Assembly (NCBI GenBank): GCA_038373885.1
Contig: JAWZYV010013141.1
Span: 434,001-498,000, forward strand
Reading direction: 5' to 3'
Source of the DNA: Cheiracanthium punctorium
Lineage: Eukaryota > Arthropoda > Arachnida > Araneae > Cheiracanthiidae
Length of the DNA: 64,000 nucleotides
The position numbers were made by a program, and so were the translations under genes. The notes below the pieces were generated by a model. It did not search any database, was not told where the DNA came from, and worked only from the letters and a program-made list of their open reading frames with translations. Below, one piece after another: positions 12,678 to 24,220 of the stretch (its first letter is position 1; each line of letters opens with the position of its first letter).

Positions 12678-13711
12678 CTAATAGATGTGCATAAACTGTA
12701 GGTGTATGGCATGATCACGAGGTTTTTTTTTTTTCCCAAGGAAGGCTATGTGAAATGTAATCGTGTATAAAGAGTCCTGTACGAGTAAATATTTCTATAG
12801 GATATAAAAACAAAAAACGCTAATGCTAATACAAAAATTGTGTTTTATTTTTATCATCTGTGCCCGTTTTTTAACACCTTAAGCATACTTGAGAACTCAT
12901 TTCTATGTCTTCCTGTAAAATTAATAAGTTGTTTCACTACTTTCGAATTTTATAAATTCACTTAGAGAACCAAACTTTTTAATTAGTTCCTGCGACCCAC
13001 TAATTTAAGAAACCATCGCAGCCTTTGACTTTTAGTCCCCCTCCCCCACTCCTTGGTACGCCCCTGAAAGTAGGTGAAATTCTCTGTTATAATTTAACAG
13101 AGAATAGTCGCATCCTAGGGAATAACTGATAATATCCTCTAACTATAATGTTAAATAATCGTTCCGTACGAATATCCTAAATTTCCCTTCTGGAAACGGG
13201 GAATTTGTTTCTCTAACTCCTAAACTTTCCAGAACACCTTTTCTACATTTCTATGCTATAAAACGAGATCTTCCTGCACATTCACTGAACTTCCATTTCT
13301 TCTATTTGCTTCTTTTATTGATGCTTTGAATATACACTTTACAAATTCGTATTCCATTGTGGACACCGACCAAATACGTCCAGATTTATTTAGAATCTAT
13401 CTTGCCAGAGAACTCGGGTATTTGATTAGGGATTTTCGCGTCTCTCGGATTACGTCTCCGATGTTGATTTTCCCGCCATGGGGAAAGCTGTTAAATCTCT
13501 GCTTGCTGTAAGACTATTGCGGTGTCGCATTTTTGTTCCGAAGCAATTCTATTGACGCAGCTTCTGTGTAAAACTATTTGTTTTACTTTTACTAAGGTGG
13601 CATTATAAGATAAGATGAAAATGTATTGTCAATGTTAACCCTATGTGTTGTTTGCAGGTTTTTTAATTTTAGAAGAAATCTGTAATATGGGATACTGCTG
13701 AAACAGTGAAA

Positions 13712-13858
13712 CAGGGACGTAGCCTGGGGGTGTGTGCCAGGGAGCTTGCTGCCCCGAAATTTTGGATTTGTGTTGATTGGATACTAATAAATAAAGCATT
13801 TTTTGTGAGAAATTCCGTCTTTTTTCAACTTTAGGGCACCCTCCGCACCACGCCCCTG
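13712..13858. mobile_element. Probable hAT-like remnant
   Basis: Left end CAGGGACGTAGCC and right end GCACCACGCCCCTG are imperfect inverted repeats of the CAGGGGCGT type. I found no matching target duplication. Confidence 0.45.
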
Positions 13859-14195
13859 ATTTTTTTATTTATTTATTTATTTATTTTTTGCTACGTCACT
13901 GTGCTAAAAGGTTTTTTTTTTTTAAAATTATTGTGGAAAATGCATGTTGAGTTTGTTTCTTGTTCAACTTCGAACTTTTGATCCAAGAACTCCTATATTA
14001 TAGAAAATGAAAATTTTACCTTACCTAAAAACGTACCTTTGAAAATTAATTTTTATGGTACTCATTTTCTTTTATTCTAGATCATTTTTGTGTCTTTAAT
14101 GCAATAAGCTTGAGATATAACGTTAGTTTTTATTGTCCCAGAAGAACGTTTTCATCGTGAAAATTTAACACATAAAACTAATGAATGATGAACAC

Positions 14196-14289
14196 TAGCG
14201 GTTCCCAACTTTTTAACATTCTGCCGCCCCCCACCTTCAAACGATCTGTGTCCCAAAGGGGGTCGCGTCCCGCCGATGCGGAACCGCTG
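14196..14289. mobile_element. 94-bp hAT-type mini-element
   Basis: Ends TAGCGGTTCC and GGAACCGCTG pair as inverted repeats (one decayed base). Flanks ATGAACAC (14188-14195) and ATGTACAC (14290-14297) form an 8-bp duplication with one mismatch. Confidence 0.7.
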
Positions 14290-14439
14290 ATGTACACAGC
14301 AATAAAGGAAATGTTTTAGGGATTATTTTCATCTTCTTTTTCTTTTTTTAAGTGATTTTTTCTTCTTTAAAGGATTTCATCTTCCTTCAAAAAAAAAAAA
14401 AAAAAAAGAAGAAGAATCCCTAAACATTTTCCTTACTGT

Positions 14440-14582
14440 ATGTTGTGTACACCAGCGGTGGTCCTCATTTTATCGACCCACTCAAGAGATGAAAAGATAA
14501 ATCAACCTTGCCCAGTCCGGGAATCGAACCCCAGACTTATCACATGGCAGTGCAATGCGCTGCCATTAAGCCACCGGGCTTC
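14440..14582 (-). repeat. tRNA-derived SINE, well-preserved tRNA head
   Basis: On the minus strand, GCCCGGTGGCTTAATGG (A-box region) is followed about 40 bases later by GGGGTTCGATTCCCGG (B box) and ACTGGGCA. The ends GCCCGGT and ACTGGGC can pair as a 7-bp acceptor stem, but the anticodon stem is broken. The body contains GGGTCGATAAAATGAGGACC. It is a SINE rather than a functional tRNA. Confidence 0.75.
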
Positions 14583-15614
14583 ATTAGTTAATTTTCAATG
14601 TTCTTTTATTACAAACATATGATCACTTAATAAAATTAATACTTCTTTTTTTAAGCTCCAGACAATAAAGAATTGGTTGGAGTGACTTAAAACAAATAAT
14701 CTTGTTGAATCACCAAACATTTTTTCAATCAACAGAATATATTTTTTTTATTCATTTAAATTATTGGGTTAAAGTAGTGCTAAAATATATTATTGAATTC
14801 AATAAAATATTTGTTTTCCTTTTATAACTGCCTTAAACGTAAAATTCAACTTGAGTTTTGACGGTTTTTCCTCTCTGCTCGAGGCTACCGACTCACTGCT
14901 TTTGTGCTTAAATCAATTTGTCAATTTACTCTGTCTGCTTGTTGTCTATTTATTGATGTTTTACCATCATTTTAATACTCAGAAAGTAAAGAATACAATG
15001 ATTAATTTCCTTGTGTGTATTAACGGAAAAATACTTAAAAATTGCCCGTCATTTCTCTTGATATTAAAGAATCCTGATGTAAAGAATAATGAAGTATCCT
15101 TGATAGGTTTCCCATCCTTTGACGCTAATTAAGTGAGCCGGGACTTAGAACAAAGCCCGAAAACTTCTGCATTTTAAATTCACGGCAAGGTACTGTATCA
15201 AAATGAATGGCGTCATTCCTACGTCAGGACAAGAAAATTGTCATTTATTGTTTACTTTTCTCCGTCGAATTGACGTCATTTTCGCGAAACGAAAATAACC
15301 CCACTGAATGAAAAATTTCTGATATCATAAAAGATGCCATGTTTCTGCTATTTTCGCGAGCCCCCTGGAGATTTCTCTTGTATGAAATTGCTTCCAGTTG
15401 AGTTTCACTCAACCGATGTTTTCTTAGTTTGTTCTACGAAAGAATGTTGTTCTTTATGTACTCTTTTTAAGCTATGAAGAAGAGAGTTTTTTCAAAAATG
15501 TGTACTTTAATGGAATAGTAGCAGCTCTTCTCTTGAAAAGGTATATAGGGTAGAGGAAAGTGCGATTGTACATTTTTTTTTTTTATCTTCTAATGGCGGG
15601 CACTTGCCGTTTAT

Positions 15615-15999
15615 CCCTTTAAGGCGCAGTGTTCCCTCTCTGGGAACACCAAACTCTGACGTTTTGACTGTTGCCAGCCACGAAGAATAGATTGGATTTC
15701 TATAAAAATAGTTGCGGGTGACATAGCTCCACGAGAATCCTTTACTTTTTAACATGCCATTTAGCTGTAAAAAAATGATCCCGATTATTTTTAACAGCAC
15801 TGACATCTGCTGAAAAAAGGGCAGCCGTTGCCACGACAGCTGTCTGTGCCGGCACAGCCAGCTGTCGTCAAAAAAGGGTCTCTAGATCTGTGGCACGCGA
15901 TGAACATTTCGCTCACCCGCCATCTTGCTGGTAGTTAAGTCGAGCGATGGCAACGGCTGCCCTTTTTTCAGCATTGGGAAAGGGTTGCGCCTCAAAGGG
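15615..15999 (+). mobile_element. piggyBac-type MITE, copy B
   Basis: Same family as 8108-8576: begins CCCTTTAAGGCGCAGTG after a decayed TTAT and ends CGCCTCAAAGGG before TTAA at 16000-16003. The centre is rearranged around a GACAGCTG...CAGCTGTC hairpin at about 15834-15870, and most of the left palindrome arm is missing. Confidence 0.8.
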
Positions 16000-16003
16000 T
16001 TAA

Positions 16004-16350
16004 CCCTTTCGCGACGGGAAGCGCAGACGCGCGCGTATCGCCGAGGCCGGCGGTCTCTTTCGCCATTTTTTGTCAAACTCCCGGGTTTTTTTTGCTACTA
16101 AGCCTAAATCCATGAAATTACCGAAATATCGATCAGAATATGTTATCGTGTCACTGTCACTACTATCCGAATCTTTGTATAAAAACACACATAAAATGAT
16201 TCTATAAGTATCATTTTATGTGTGCTGTTTTATACAAAGTTTTTATTTATTTTATCGTTTAACACCAGTATTTTGAGTGTTTTTTCCTTATTCGGATCTG
16301 TTTCAGAATCAATATCTGTAGTATTTTGCATCATTTTGCTCTATTTCAAG
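16004..16350. mobile_element. Second TTAA-type end abutting copy B, GC-rich, with hairpin
   Basis: Directly after the TTAA, CCCTTTCGCGACGGGAAGCG starts a second piggyBac-like end that shares the target site. A 28/30-bp near-perfect inverted repeat lies at 16173-16239 (arms CTTTGTATAAAA and TTTTATACAAAG). I did not find the opposite terminus, so the right boundary is arbitrary. Confidence 0.45.
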
Positions 16351-16789
16351 ATCAGTGTTAAACATTTCCGACGCTTTGACATTCTAATGGTAAAAAAAAG
16401 AAGAAAAAACGTCCTAATCATCCACTAAAACCTGGACTGCAAACCTAAATACCCAACGAAAATAAAACTCCCCTGTTTACTATAAACAAATGTCACGTGC
16501 GAATTTACAGAGCCGTCATAAAAGCATGCCGTTCGGAAACATTCCTTTCTCCTTGTGTTTAGACAATCAAAAACCACGTGTTCGTGAATCATGCTATTCT
16601 CATTTTGAGTAGAAGGTCAAATCTACGTGTGTCTGACATATGGACGTACAATGCCATCTTGTGCCAAAAGGTTGATAGTTTTTTAAAGCGTTCCAGGACA
16701 CTGGCACAAATGTGTGACATCGGGGGGCGAACTAGAAAATGCTCTGGCACGCCAGCGTGTCGTCCGGGAAATGAGTGCGTTTCCTGCAG

Positions 16790-16920
16790 GCACATATGCT
16801 TGACAGTCGGCGCGACATGGGTTAAGAACCATTCCATCACGCCTTGGGCCCGGATTCGAATCCGGGCTGCGGCATCGATGTTAACTTGTCCGTTCCCTCA
16901 TTGAGTGTCTGCATAATAAA
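16790..16920 (+). repeat. tRNA-derived SINE-like sequence
   Basis: GGGCCCGGATTCGAATCCGG followed by GCTGCGGCA looks like a T arm and 3' acceptor strand of a tRNA. The 5' half does not fold as a tRNA. Boundaries are approximate. Confidence 0.45.
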
Positions 16921-19572
16921 ATGGCTGCAATATCTTCAGCCATTTGTAGTGGACAATGCCCAATCGGCAAGTGCCGTCCTTTTGGGGGGGGAAAAAAAAC
17001 ACCCCCACACACTCGATTTTCAAAAAAATTTAAAATTTGTGAAATATTTAAAACAATTCTGGCATCTATAGTTCATATTAATTTGCTACCTAACATAATT
17101 TCACATTTCATCGTATTTCAGGAATGAAACAAATTCTTACTAAGTTTTCACAAAATCTCAAATCTATAAAAAAAAATTTTGAAGTACTTTGACGCAAAAA
17201 TCTTATTAAAATCTTAAAAAAATTCGACTCCTATAGTTTGAGATGAAAGACCACCCATCATACCGCCAAATTTCATTTCATTCCGTTGTCATTTTTACGT
17301 GATGCGCGACTGTCGTACTGAGTTCCAAGATGTCTGATAGAAATCCGAAAATGTTTGAATTTCAAGTAATTCACAGACAAAAGTATAATTTTATTTGTTT
17401 AATTCCCTTTGGTATAAACATAAAAAGGTCTCATCTGCCCACATACGTTTGAAAGGTTAAAAAGTGTGCTATAATCAAATTTCGCGTTTTTAAACGATTA
17501 CGCAGTTAGATGTTTTGTGTAGCATATCCAATAATTCGATTTAAAATACAATGGACTGTGCGTTTAACAATTTATTATTGAATATATAATAGAAAGAAAG
17601 TAGACCACACCACACACACCAACGCTCTTAAAAATTGCCATGGTGACAATATAACCAGCGGCGGTTGAATTCAAAGCTATCAGTTTCATGCGTATATGTA
17701 TATTCTATTTTCACTTTGCGGATCGATTGGCTTTTATGAAAGAGGCAATAAAAATTATTTCAAGGCTGTTGTATTTCCCTCATTCTCCAAGTCGGTTTTA
17801 TAAAAAAGGCATAACAATAATATCTTCTTTAGTGTTTTGTATTCGAATTTAGGTTATTGGGAAATAATCTTTATTGAGAAAGAATCAATACGGACCTATC
17901 AGCTTTCTTTACCTGTTGCTTTAGGATGCTGGGAATTGCAGCTGCTGTTGTATTGCAACATAATCTTTTAGCAACTGATTTGTTGATTGATTTCTTTTCT
18001 AAATCTCAAATAAAAATTTAAATTTAGCTACAGTTACACCAAATATCTCCTTTTGTTCACTAGAAGTCAGACGAACGGCGTTTTGAAAAATTGAAAAATT
18101 CATTGGCTCTCTCCAACTCCCCCATTATTATTTTTTCTTTTTTTTTAATAATTTCGAAATTTTTTTTATCGAGTTCGATTGGACCTACTTCGGATTGACA
18201 TTATTTGAATCATCGTCATTAAAATTACGCAAGTGATGAATTAGTGGTCTGAAACTGGAGAGGGGGGGGGGGGTTGACTGCTAAATAAAATCCCTCCAGT
18301 CGCCAAAGTTTAATCCATATTAACTCCTTTACTTCCGGGCCATGGTGCCAAATTTAATTTTAGTTTAGATACTAGGTTTATTTTTAGAAAATACAAAAAA
18401 AAAAAAGTTTTACGTAAAAAAAAAGAAAAATTATATTTTTATACAGGTTAATCAAAAAATATTTTTCATTTATCAGCTTTATTTTTTTAAAAAAAAAGCT
18501 CGAATAGTTGTATCTCATCATGATTTCAGAAGTCAGACTGCACATTTTCCCAAGATTTTTTTTTGGGTCGTATTAGTCCATACGTCCGTAGCAGAAAACT
18601 TGTCTGTGACAAACTATACAAATTTTGGTTTTAGGGAAAAGCGTTTTCCGAAAATCTTTAAGAATTCTGTAAGAAAGGGAATTTTCTCTCAAAAATTTAA
18701 GTAAATGTTTTAAATAAAAATGCAGTGGTCTCTCGTTTACATGCGCTCTCTTTTATGAGCGTTTTTTCCTCGGTCCCGCCCGGGGACATAAGAAAACAAA
18801 AATAATTTTCAGTTATTTATTGCGCAGCACTTATGCCATAGGATGTACAGTGGTCGCCGCTTATTCTGGTCACAACGGGATGAATTGAGATTGACTTCAA
18901 TACCGATTTCCGAAATAAAACAGCAGGGTCAAAGTGAAAGCTGGAAAATTTAAGAAAAAAGTTAGTAAATTAAATCAAAATACATGAATTGTATTAGTCA
19001 ATATAGTTAACGTATGCGCATATTTATGTAAGAAGTGAACAAGTGAAAAAAAAAACAAAACATACATACATTTATAAAAGAATCCAGTTACAAACTTCTT
19101 GGCGGAGAAAAATCCGAAATTAAAGTCTGTTTTAGGGACATGGTGTCATGTAGCGCAAATTGAATTTCACTTAATGCTGAAAACAGGTGATAACTTGTGT
19201 TGTTCTCAAATGCCCTACGTAAGTGTCTGTAGTGTTCAGCAAATCTACTCTAGTGGCACATACCCGGTTCGGCTGCGCAGCCACGTCATCATCATCAGGT
19301 GTCTGGTTGTTTCCGGGTGTTGAATTGATCATTATTTTGATTGAATACCGTAACACCTCTACACAAATATGAGTCATCTTTGACTGGATTTCACGTTGTC
19401 CCAAAAGCTAATTATGCCGAAATTTTACCTAATCTCCAAAGATTACCTGGACGAATAAAGCGGCGTTCACTATCTAGGTAAACGTCGGAAAACCAGTGCA
19501 ATTTGGCCATTTCCAGGCCCGGACTCGGCTGGTCGGCGATTGCCGAGGGCCCGGAGAAGGCCAACAAATGTA

Positions 19573-20353
19573 CAAGGTGGCCATAATTAAACTGCAAGTG
19601 TTCAAGGGGTGCTGGAGAGAAAACTACCAGGAATATTTCAGTGAAACTTGGTATCTACACGTTTCAGAACATGCGCAAGCCAAATATGCAATAAAAAATC
19701 GCCATTTTCACCCGATAGATGGCGCTATATCGTGTTTCAATGCTTATAGACGTCATATATGCAAATTTTAAGCCCATCGAACAGTGTAAAAACAAGACCA
19801 CATTGAGTAATAGTCAATCATGACTCTGAATAAGAAGGAACGTGCATTGTTAGTGAAGATATTCTATCAGAATGGTATCCAATATTCAGCTACTCTGAAA
19901 GAATACCGGCGTATGAAACGATTAAGAAGAGGTCCAATGAGTGTCAATCGGAATAAATAATGGTTTAATTGTTTTCCAAAGCGTCTTTATGAATTGTTTA
20001 GTTTGTGATCTTAATTTACGTTAATTTTTGATTACAAGTTACTGCAAAAATTTAACTACTGAAGCAAATTGTATGGAATTTTGGTAAACTGTAAATGGTG
20101 TTTTATATCGCTTATATGCTTCTTAGAATGTCACTATGGTCTGTCTATCGGTTTTGGAAGTGGTATATGCCACAAGTGAGCTTCGAAATACGGTACAGCG
20201 CCATCTATCGGGTGAAAATGACGATGTTTTATTTTTTCATATTTGACTTGCGCATGTTCTGAAACGTGTAGATACCAAATTTCACTGGAATATTCCCGGT
20301 AGTTTTCTCTCCAGCATCCCTTGAACACTTGCAGTTTAATTATGGCCACCCTG
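19573..20353 (+). mobile_element. Non-autonomous mariner-type element with ~160-bp inverted repeats
   Basis: Ends CAAGGTGGCCATAATTAAAC and, inverted, CAGGGTGGCCATAATTAAAC, with TA at 19571-19572 and 20354-20355. The arms run to about 19733 and from about 20193. It is a deletion derivative that retains the start of a transposase frame. Confidence 0.85.
19820..19960 (+). pseudogene. Transposase N-terminal remnant (DUF4817-like)
   Basis: Forty-six codons starting MTLNKKERALLVKIFYQNG and ending with an Arg/Lys-rich RRMKRLRRGPMSV segment before a stop. This resembles the helix-turn-helix start of the IS630/Tc1-mariner-related transposases annotated as DUF4817 in arthropods. The catalytic part is deleted, so it cannot work as a transposase. 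Confidence 0.65.
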
Positions 20354-20385
20354 TATATACTACTTTATTATTACAATATTTTAAT

Positions 20386-20398
20386 ATCTATCTATCTA

Positions 20399-20455
<57 letters not shown>
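20386..20455. repeat. Compound microsatellite (TCTA)n(TC)n(TA)n
   Basis: Consecutive tetranucleotide, TC and TA runs, about 70 bases, a short distance right of the mariner MITE end. Confidence 0.95.
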
Positions 20456-20458
<3 letters not shown>

Positions 20459-22045
20459 TTGCAAAGTGATTGGATTATTTATTTCCCAGTAATAATTACG
20501 TCTTTACGCAGTGGCGTACGAAGGACCCCAGGAACCCCTCTGCACGAGGGGACCACCGAAGAGTCAGGGGCCCCAAAAGCTCTAAAATAGTTAAATGTGG
20601 TTTTTAGGGACGCAAGACTAAATTCCAAATATTGCATGGTCTAATAGTCTATTCCGTCTAAATTAATGAGTAAGGGGCCCCATTTAAATCGCTAACCGAG
20701 GGCCCCCAAAGGATCCAGTCCGGGCCTGGCCATTTCATTCTGTTCACACCGATTTTCACCGGAATAAGCGGCTCACCGGATAAACCATCGACCGAAATAA
20801 GCGGCAACCACTGTGCCAATGACACTTTTTTTAATACCCTTCAAAAACTAGTAATATATATATAGATGTTCCTGAAAGCCTCAGGGCAGGGTGGAGTTTG
20901 AAATTTCCCTAACTCCCCTTTTGGCTACGGCTTTGGTGAGATGTAGCAATGCATTTTTGATAACTCCCTCCCCCGAATTAAAAAATAAATAAATGAATTA
21001 TAAAAAAAAAACTTGGTTTACTTATTTTTTAAGGTTGTGCCTGTTCGTTGAAATCTATATCAGTCTCTTTGAACTTGAAAAAATTGTTATAGATAAAATC
21101 TTATCTTCATATCAAGAAAAACTGTTACAGCTTGTCTTATCACCATTTTCAGTTCACCCGTCCCATTCTTTTTTTTCCCTTTTAAGCACTTTCGTTGTGT
21201 AATCGTTATGAAAATCAAATAACGATCATATCTCACACCGTTTCTCTTAAACGGTGATTTGGAATATGTATGATGTTTATGATTAAATAATGCTTATGAT
21301 TAAATATGATATTTTGTCGAAAAAAAAGTAACTTGTATTGATCAACATTTTGCTGATAATGTTGTTTAATGTTCCATTCTATTATTCATATTCTTCTTTT
21401 TATTTATTTTTTCAGTTTGGGGGGCGGGTATTATACACACTCGTAAAAAAAAAAAAAAAAAAAAAAAAAAAAGACACGCAAAAGGGTCAAGGCAGAGTTG
21501 TACATTAATGTGTATGGACGTATTTGGTATACAAGCAAGGCCATTATTTGTGTATGTTTCAAGCTATCGTGACTAGTTATTTTCTAGTTATTTCTCTGTT
21601 CTTGGAAGATTCTAGGTGACATAAGCATTCGATTTTTGATACCCCAGTTCATAAAATTTTGCTCTTTTCTTTTTACTTCCCAGTAAAGTAAGCTGGGGTC
21701 GATCCAGAATTCTTTTCCAGGGTTCCATTTTCGTGAATTTCAATGCCTGTTTTCGTGAATTTTCAAACCAATTTTTAAACATGACCTTTTGTTAAAATAA
21801 TTTACAAAACGAATTAAAACGTAGAGTAAAATGCCAATGAAAGGTCGTTCCGCCATTTCGCTTGCGTTTTGAAAAAGATGGACTGAGAATGCTGCCCCTC
21901 CCCCTTCTTACCGTAGTTCTATGTATTTTTTAAAGTGGTGCGAAGTACAAAAATGCGCCCCCTTCTCGCACATGCAGCTAGAAAAAAATTTCGAAGGGGA
22001 TAATGGAGGATTTCGACTTCAACAATGTATGCCCACTCAAATATA

Positions 22046-22430
22046 CAGGGTGCTCCGAAACTCATTGGCAAAAATTTAAGGAGTAGAGGGAACCAATACT
22101 TTTATGAAGTGAATCACATAACAATGTTTGTCTCAAAAGGTTGCCCTCGTATACTTGTTAATAATCATTTTGGAATAATAGTAAGCTTTCCGAGCATGGT
22201 ACGTCAAAAACTAATGGATCTTCACTGAAAGCATTTCGCTAAAATTAATTATTAACACGACTAATAATTACAAAAGTGGGGATTATACATAGACTGCAAG
22301 ATTGATTATTAAATTGATTATCATCAGGTAAATGAAAACATTTCCGACCCCGCATTGCTATATAATTCTGAACAGTCTTGGTTCCCTCTACCAACCCTTA
22401 AATTTTTGCCAATGAGTTCCGGAGCGCCCT
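22046..22430. mobile_element. Mariner-type MITE
   Basis: Left end CAGGGTGCTCCGAAACTCAT; right end ATGAGTTCCGGAGCGCCCT. The arms continue inward through TTGGCAAAAATTTAAGG and GAGGGAACCAA (about 50 bp). TA lies on the left; the right flank TTTAATA is consistent with TA nearby. Confidence 0.8.
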
Positions 22431-22582
22431 TTAATACATGTATGTAAGTATATGTACCCGTTATATACTACGTATATAACAACCTAGGTTACAAGGAAAT
22501 AAACAAGGGTACTTTGGCAATCCCATAGAGATAGTACCCGATGCGGTCGCACAGTTCGCTCCGTCTGGGACCGGCTCTGTAC

Positions 22583-22923
22583 TAGAGATGAGACGGGCGC
22601 AGCCCGAGCCCGGGCCCGACTCGGGCTCGGGATCTGTAATTCACGATTGCGTTCGGGCTCGGGCTCGTGAAAAATTTCTCCTTTGTTGAACATACTCCTT
22701 GAAACAGATTTTAAAAAGTGATTCATGGGATAAATAGACGTACTTATTTTAAAAAATAGCGGCACGGGGGACTAGAAGGTGTGTGAAGCTCCAAAATTTA
22801 TTGTATCCTATTAATGAAGTAGTTAATTTTATTTGTCTTTAGCTGAAATTTCGGGCTCGGGCTCCAATTTTAATAATATTGCTCGGGCTCGGGCTTCAAA
22901 AAATGAGCCCGAACTCATCTCTA
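22583..22923. mobile_element. hAT-type MITE with exact 8-bp TSD and GGGCTCGGGCTC motifs
   Basis: CTCTGTAC is repeated exactly at 22575-22582 and 22924-22931. Ends TAGAGATGAG and CTCATCTCTA are inverted repeats. GC-rich GGGCTCGGGCTC units lie near both ends in an otherwise AT-rich element. The 93-codon minus frame over it is not a gene. Confidence 0.9.
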
Positions 22924-24220
22924 CTCTGTACCCCTTATGCATACAACTTGTTTTAATGTATATTCAGTGAATATTGTTATTTGTTGTTTTCTCCAAGATG
23001 AGAAACTCTTTTCTGAATCATTTAAACATGTTATTTAATTCGAAAACTATAAGCAGCCCATTAACTAATAATGTCTCAAAAAGTAATTAATCTAATGAGA
23101 AGATTGAAAGGATAGCAATAAAGCGTTTAATTTTCGTATTTTCATGAAAAAAATCCTTTAGAACAAATATTTCTCAAAACTACAAAATACCGAATTTTTT
23201 GAAAAATACCTTTCTAAAAGCTTAATCGATATCTTTGTATCCAAAATATTAATACAATAAAGTAAGTTAACTTTTGTTTAATTTTTTATTTAAAAAAAAT
23301 TTTTAATTATATGAATGTTTTGTGAGAACGGAATTACATCCATTAACTGAATCTATTCCAAAGCCTTGGATATTTATCTGTTGTCTGCAAACTGTCTGGC
23401 TTTATCTTTGTCTCGACGTGCGATACTAAAATAAATGATTAAAATCGATAAATTCTTTTTAGCGCGAATAGCTTGTTAACTGTTTTTGAAACTTTCTTAA
23501 AACACATATAAGACTTTCGCCCTATTGATATAGTTCAGGAAACGCCGTATTAGTTGGTAAAATATAATTATTTGATAATATTGACATTGTATTGGTATCA
23601 AGAATAATTAATATATATGGAGAGAATCTTATATTATTTCAGTTAGTTACTTCTGGATGAGTGAAATCTCCAAACATTGCGTATTTTCAAACGATTGCAA
23701 AATGTATTTTAATGAGAATTACATGTTACATGCCCTTTCATCGTGATTTAGCTGTTAGAAATTTTGATCAAATTCGAACTTGGAAAAAGTAGTAATTATA
23801 AATTTCGTAGGCAGTTATTGGTTATGAAATAAATACTTATTGCAATAAATAAGTAGTTTTTTCTTTATTAAGTTCTTAATGTTTAGTATGTTGAAGATTT
23901 ACTTTATCATTTTCTAAAAGAAATTAATAATTTGTTGTACATTAAATTGAGGGGAAGGTGAAGGAATGTAATTGGTTTGGGAATAAAGACTTGTGCTGAA
24001 AGTAAATTTCCCGAATTGTTGAATAAACTGGTATAAAATACTATACAGTTTATACTCTCCTTTTTTTAAAAAGCTCTAGCAACTGCTTCATAACTTTGAT
24101 TAAGGAATTTTAATTTTATGGATATTTCCCCCCTCCTCTCATAGCTCCTTATTCCCGAGATGCACATATATTAGTCCAAGGGAAGAAATAACTTTTTTAC
24201 GTCGTATACTTTTTTTTTTA

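Larger units (their letters stand above)
12681..18840. other. Gene-free stretch with several mobile-element remnants
   Basis: Holds a small hairpin at 13079-13105, hAT-like remnants at 13712-13858 and 14196-14289, SINEs near 14440 and 16800, and the TTAA-type MITEs at 15615-16003 and beyond. It also has a CpG cluster at 15208-15370 with TGACGTCA at 15271-15278. No gene is supported. Confidence 0.55.
18848..20813. mobile_element. Tigger/pogo-like element with a nested mariner MITE
   Basis: Left end CAGTGGTCGCCGCTTATTC and right end, inverted, CAGTGGTTGCCGCTTATTTC, are of the Tigger type. TA precedes the left end, while the right flank is TG, so the duplication is decayed or the end is slightly off. 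Inside are the mariner-type element 19573-20353, a large microsatellite and hAT-like sequence starting CAGTGGCGTACG near 20509. No pogo transposase frame survives. Confidence 0.55.

Noticed and set aside
14508..14580. Functional tRNA gene on the minus strand
   Set aside because: Acceptor stem and B box are good, but the anticodon stem does not pair and a SINE body follows directly.
16578..16904. 108-codon plus-strand frame with several Cys
   Set aside because: The C-terminal part is tRNA-derived SINE sequence and the Cys spacing matches no known motif.
22484..22765. 93-codon minus-strand Arg/Ser/Pro-rich frame
   Set aside because: It is the translation of GC-rich repeats inside a hAT MITE.
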